Shown here: one piece after another, positions 7,267 to 9,964 of the stretch
How positions within the stretch are numbered: position 1 is the first letter of the stretch
How the letters are laid out: the number at the start of each line of letters is the position of its first letter
From: Thiopontia sp964344785
GTDB lineage: Bacteria > Pseudomonadota > Gammaproteobacteria > GCF-002020875
DNA: 9,964 bases
Assembly (NCBI GenBank): GCA_964344785.1
Contig: CAYFOR010000105.1
Location: forward strand, 1 to 9,964
Reading direction: 5' to 3'
Notes under the pieces: model-generated
What the model saw: the letters and a program-made list of their open reading frames with translations, nothing else
What the model was told of the DNA's origin: nothing
The model's database searches: none
Translations under genes and position numbers: made by a program

Positions 7267-8475
7267 TTATTCGGATGACCTCAGGTGAATCAGTGCCGCT
7301 GTCGCCAGGACAACCGAGTTGAGCATGATCAGCCCAAAGCCGTAGTATGGGTAGGAGTAGGTAGAAAATTGCGCCACTTTACCGACCCCAAAGACCGTTG
7401 GCATGAACGGTTTGACGGTAAAGGCACCCATCTCGCTCAAGTGGTGGCCAAACCACCAGAGCCACCCGGCATAATCGATGATAAAGAAGAGGGGTAGTGC
7501 CATCGGCACCAGAATCAGTACACACTTGAAGATGCGTTCCATTTTCCAGAGGCCCACCACCAGTAGCAGCATGGCACCCAGCAGGCCGACGAAGACGATA
7601 TTGGTGATGGTCATCATCATGGAGGTACGTGTCACATCGGTCATGCCGATATTCTTCGACATCAGCTCACAGCGCTGCAGAAAGCCTTGTTGCTGTTGCT
7701 CCATGCTCATATCCGGGTCCGCCTGGATCTTCTTGTACATCTCATGAAATACCGACATCACGGCAGAGGTTGCCCCGGCATTGGCGAGGAGGTCATTCAG
7801 CTCTTCAAAAGGGCGATCCTGGGAGGCGTAGAGATCGACATAGGTCATCTTGCTGGCAAAGCCGGGACAATCAACGGCAATGGTCGGAAAGTAGCGGGCC
7901 AGCGCCTCTTCATAACTGGTCTGGATTGCATGAACACCGCTCCAGTCCGCAATCTCGTCCGGGGTGAGTTCCATGGTGCTCATCAAGTCGGCACGATAGG
8001 GGCTGGACTGATACTTCATGCCACCCTCGGTATAGAGTGTGGTGTAGCCCCAACCGGCAATCAACAGGGAGCCTGTTGCCATCAACAGGATGCGTTGCCG
8101 GTTGTTGGGAATGGCAAAGGCGATCACCATCAGCCCCAGAAGGGCAAAGACAAATGGAGAGATGGCGCGCTCTACCGGAGCACCGGCTGCAATCGGGTAC
8201 ATGCCGACATAGTGGTTGATTGCATCCATCTCATGTTTGCAGTTGAGCGCCTCTTCCTCGTATTTCTCTTCCGTCTCGACCTTCTCACAGCCGTTGAAGA
8301 CACCGTTCACATGGAAGTGAATACGGATGCCCTGTGGAAAGGCCGCATCAGGATATTGTGGTGCCTTCAGCGAGACCCACCAGATCGGGCTGTAGAATAT
8401 GGACAGCATCAGACCGAGTGCCGCCAGCGACAGCGCACCAATCAGCAGAGTACGATTTGAATTTGAGAGGCTCAT
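7267..8475 (-). CDS. nosB: NosB-like integral membrane protein of clade II nos clusters
   Basis: This 402-residue membrane protein matches in position and layout the NosB protein found with clade II nosZ; its biochemical role is not established. Six membrane segments can be drawn (about 8-30, 103-122, 128-147, 290-310, 316-341 and 375-397). Basic loops (NNRQR, KMERIFK) sit on the cytoplasmic side, leaving two large periplasmic loops (31-102 and 148-289). These hold four cysteines (C63, C79, C203, C269) and the motif NHYVGM (87-92). A third periplasmic loop contains GHHLSEMGAF (343-352) and GKVAQF (365-370). The ATG at 8475 was chosen. An upstream in-frame TTG at 8526 lies inside a hairpin, while AGGA stands about 9 bases before the ATG. 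The symbol is assigned from context and overall type, not a close sequence match I can verify. Confidence 0.75.
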   Translation of the reverse strand: MSLSNSNRTLLIGALSLAALGLMLSIFYSPIWWVSLKAPQYPDAAFPQGIRIHFHVNGVFNGCEKVETEEKYEEEALNCKHEMDAINHYVGMYPIAAGAPVERAISPFVFALLGLMVIAFAIPNNRQRILLMATGSLLIAGWGYTTLYTEGGMKYQSSPYRADLMSTMELTPDEIADWSGVHAIQTSYEEALARYFPTIAVDCPGFASKMTYVDLYASQDRPFEELNDLLANAGATSAVMSVFHEMYKKIQADPDMSMEQQQQGFLQRCELMSKNIGMTDVTRTSMMMTITNIVFVGLLGAMLLLVVGLWKMERIFKCVLILVPMALPLFFIIDYAGWLWWFGHHLSEMGAFTVKPFMPTVFGVGKVAQFSTYSYPYYGFGLIMLNSVVLATAALIHLRSSE

Positions 8476-8516
8476 GCGAGGAGTCCTGGTTTTTGGAGTG
8501 ACTATATTGTCGATAA

Positions 8517-8553
8517 CTTCCCCCAATACCGGTTAGCCGGGTATTGGGGGAAG
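8517..8553 (-). terminator. Perfect 14-bp hairpin between diheme cytochrome and nosB-like gene
   Basis: CTTCCCCCAATACC (8517-8530) is exactly reverse-complementary to 8540-8553, enclosing a 9-base loop. It lies 24 bases beyond the cytochrome stop and about 40 bases before the nosB-like ATG. On the minus strand it is followed by TTATCGAC rather than a run of T, so it is not a canonical intrinsic terminator. It could be a partial terminator or an mRNA-stabilising and processing structure that lets the cytochrome message be more abundant than the downstream genes. The structure is certain as sequence; its function is inferred. Confidence 0.55.
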
Positions 8554-8577
8554 AGGACGATCAGCAGAGGTTGAGGA

Positions 8578-9273
8578 TCAATCGTAGTCCGGGTTGATCC
8601 AGCCAACAGGTGCAAGATGCTCTTTCGCTACCGGAATTCGGGAGACATAGTCGATGACTGCAGCCATGTCTTCATTACTGAAACCGGCAATCTGTTTCAC
8701 CATATCCGGGTTGGCATTACGCCGTTTTCCATCTCGAATCCACTCAAACTGGCGAAGCATATAGGCGTAGTGCTGCCCCTGAATCTTGGGGTAGAATTTC
8801 TCCTGGCTGCCTTCACCATGCTCGCCGTGGCAGCTGACACAGTTGATTTCATAGAGCTTTTTGCCATGTTCTAGGTTGTCACCCGCTCCCTTGCCGTTAT
8901 CAGGATTCATCGGCAACTTGGCAATATAGTCCGTTACATCGGCAATGGCCTGTTCGTCACCAATCGCTTCCGGTAGTGCAAACGGATACATGGTCGGATT
9001 GTCACGATTCTGTGCCCGAATATCGGCAAGCTGTTTGATCAATACGTTTTTGTGCTGACCGGCCAGTTGCGGGAAGGTACCGTTCTTCATGCCCCAGCCT
9101 TCAAGCATGTGACATGCCGAGCAGACCTCATAGACCTCGATCCCGTTTTCCCGATCCGGTTTCAGGGTCATGGCGATATCTTGTTCACCGCCCCCCTCAT
9201 TCCATGCGAGGGCTGAGGTGCTGATGGCGGTCGCAGCGATCGCCGCTACTGTCATTGCGGAATATTTTTTCAT
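8578..9273 (-). CDS. Diheme c-type cytochrome (c4-like)
   Basis: This 231-residue periplasmic cytochrome c is likely an electron donor to NosZ. A Sec signal (MKKYSAM, then a hydrophobic run to ALA at 21-23) precedes two heme sites, CSACH (51-55) and CVSCH (145-149). Each is followed by a c4-type block: FPQLAGQHKNVL (68-79) and YPKIQGQHYAYML (161-173). Methionines fit for sixth ligands are M95 and M191. It ends in an unusual APVGWINPDYD tail. The ATG at 9273 was chosen over a TTG at 9291 because it gives the classical signal peptide and has a purine-rich GAGAAAGAG just upstream. An FNR-type box stands 67-80 bases before this ATG, suggesting its own anaerobic promoter. The signal peptide and spacing look intact. 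Confidence 0.9.
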   Translation of the reverse strand: MKKYSAMTVAAIAATAISTSALAWNEGGGEQDIAMTLKPDRENGIEVYEVCSACHMLEGWGMKNGTFPQLAGQHKNVLIKQLADIRAQNRDNPTMYPFALPEAIGDEQAIADVTDYIAKLPMNPDNGKGAGDNLEHGKKLYEINCVSCHGEHGEGSQEKFYPKIQGQHYAYMLRQFEWIRDGKRRNANPDMVKQIAGFSNEDMAAVIDYVSRIPVAKEHLAPVGWINPDYD

Positions 9274-9339
9274 TCGCTCTTTCTCATTCAAGGTGGATTT
9301 AGACGTTGGTTAGGGTAGTGGAGGCCTGATTGAGTTACA

Positions 9340-9353
9340 TTGACATATATCAA
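9340..9353 (-). promoter_or_regulatory. FNR/DNR-family binding box upstream of the diheme cytochrome gene
   Basis: TTGACATATATCAA matches the FNR consensus TTGATNNNNATCAA at 9 of 10 defined bases. Its centre (about 9346.5) would place a class II transcription start near 9305, about 32 bases before the chosen ATG. A weak -10 (TACCCT on the minus strand, 9312-9317) sits at the right distance. FNR, Anr and Dnr cannot be told apart from the box. Anaerobic or NO-responsive control is well established for nos genes generally; here it is inferred from the match and its position. Confidence 0.65.
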
Positions 9354-9390
9354 TAGCTTCACTATCCCGTCAACAGGATAAGGTTATTGG

Positions 9391-9708
9391 CTACTTCAGC
9401 GTGGCGAGCCACTCTGCAATCTCTCTCATCTCCGCTTCATTCACCAGCCCCATGACTCCCTGCATGGCAACGGATTGGCCATTGGCGCGCTTGCCGGATT
9501 TGATATCCATCATCTGGTTGAAGGCGTAATCCGCATTCTGACCCGCCAACTTGGGGTAGATCGGCAATAGTGGGGTTTTTGCATCCTTGCCATGGCAGGA
9601 GAAGCAGGTCTTGGTCTGGTAGAGGGTTGCACCATCTGCGGATACGGTTGTGGTAAAGCTGCCGAGTAAGGCAATGGAGGAGATGAGGAGTAACATTTTT
9701 TTCATCAT
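9391..9708 (-). CDS. Small monoheme c-type cytochrome
   Basis: This 105-residue protein has a Sec signal (MMKKMLLLISSIALLGSF, cleavage likely after VSA at 24), leaving a mature class I cytochrome of about 81 residues. The heme motif CFSCH is at 35-39. The c4/c553-type block YPKLAGQNADYAFNQM follows at 51-66, and a distal Met is available in AMQGVMG (M82 or M86). The ATG at 9708 has AAGGA about 8 bases upstream. It is the first gene after the terminator behind the presumed nosZ. It would carry electrons in the periplasm, plausibly to the NosZ CuA site, as the cytochromes of other clade II clusters are proposed to do. No separate FNR-like box is visible in the 77 bases between it and the terminator. 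Confidence 0.88.
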   Translation of the reverse strand: MMKKMLLLISSIALLGSFTTTVSADGATLYQTKTCFSCHGKDAKTPLLPIYPKLAGQNADYAFNQMMDIKSGKRANGQSVAMQGVMGLVNEAEMREIAEWLATLK

Positions 9709-9784
9709 GAATTTTCCTTTTACAGTTTTCAGAAGTTATTCGTTGATTGTTTCTGCATGATTACAGACGACAGAGTATGGGATC

Positions 9785-9815
9785 AAAAAAGGGGGAGAGT
9801 CTGAACTCTCCCCCC
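9785..9815 (-). terminator. Intrinsic terminator downstream of the presumed nosZ
   Basis: A 10-bp perfect GC-rich stem (GGGGGAGAGT at 9791-9800 with ACTCTCCCCC at 9805-9814, loop CTGA) is followed on the minus strand by six T (9785-9790). This is a textbook Rho-independent terminator for the gene ending at 9840. On the plus strand no T-run follows the stem, so it acts in one direction. It separates the upstream gene from the rest of the nos cluster, so downstream genes need read-through or their own promoters. Confidence 0.92.
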
Positions 9816-9839
9816 TCATGGTGGGTGGTTGCAGTGAGG

Positions 9840-9964
9840 TTACTTCTTCACTACCGCACCATTTTGCTCCAGGTAGGTCTTGGCACGCAGACCGATATCG
9901 GCAGCCTTGACCTGGTACTGCCACCACTGACCAGCCTGCAGGGTTGCATTCTGGTAGTCGTTGG
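9840..9964 (-). CDS. nosZ: C-terminal end of probable nitrous oxide reductase NosZ (partial)
   Basis: The last 41 codons of a gene running off the right edge are open to a TAA at 9840-9842. The encoded tail contains AGQWWQYQVKAADIGLRAKT and ends in GAVVKK, and looks like an amphipathic helix. No copper ligands are visible, because the CuA and CuZ motifs would lie further upstream. The nosZ call rests on position, directly upstream of nos cytochromes, nosB-like and nosD in the order typical of clade II clusters, and on a vague resemblance to the helical tails of some clade II enzymes. It could be another protein. A strong terminator follows 25 bases after the stop. Confidence 0.6.
   Translation of the reverse strand, partial: NDYQNATLQAGQWWQYQVKAADIGLRAKTYLEQNGAVVKK

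Noticed and set aside
7687..8460. Long plus-strand open frame (257 codons) opposite the nosB-like gene
   Set aside because: It is antisense to a well-formed membrane protein, has no ribosome site or recognisable domain, and its composition is that of a shadow frame.

Overview
The window is most of a clade II ('atypical') type nitrous oxide reductase (nos) cluster, read on the minus strand from the right edge to about position 1100. It is followed on the plus strand by a small ParDE-family toxin-antitoxin pair. Moderate GC, the c4-like cytochromes and the NosB/NosG/NosH layout suggest a denitrifying proteobacterium, probably a gammaproteobacterium of the sulfur-oxidiser kind. That placement is an impression from protein style, not a search result.

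In transcription order (minus strand) the window holds: the last 41 codons of the gene presumed to be nosZ (9840-9964); a strong intrinsic terminator (9785-9815); a monoheme cytochrome c (9391-9708); an FNR/DNR-type box (9340-9353); a diheme cytochrome c (8578-9273); a long perfect hairpin (8517-8553); a nosB-like six-helix membrane protein (7267-8475); nosD (5830-7263); nosG (4997-5833); nosH (4023-5000); nosF (3172-4026); nosL (2690-3175); nosY (1752-2579); and a second diheme cytochrome c (1102-1755). From nosD to nosL every junction is a 4-base ATGA overlap, and nosY overlaps the last cytochrome in the same way. nosL and nosY are separated by 110 bases. No nosR or apbE is present in the window.

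The genes fit one pathway. NosG and NosH (NapG/NapH-like iron-sulfur proteins) would take electrons from the quinol pool. The periplasmic cytochromes, with five hemes in total, would carry them to NosZ, which reduces N2O to N2. NosF and NosY form an ABC transporter that works with periplasmic NosD and the Cu(I) lipoprotein NosL to assemble the copper centres. NosB is a membrane protein characteristic of clade II clusters, with unknown mechanism.

The left end (1-348) is AT-richer and shows no gene before the antitoxin. The toxin gene and the nos operon converge across 187 bases with no clear intrinsic terminator. The least ordinary observations are the last cytochrome, whose second heme domain lacks the expected Met ligand, the transcriptional punctuation between nosZ and the accessory genes, and the rearranged order nosF-nosL-nosY.
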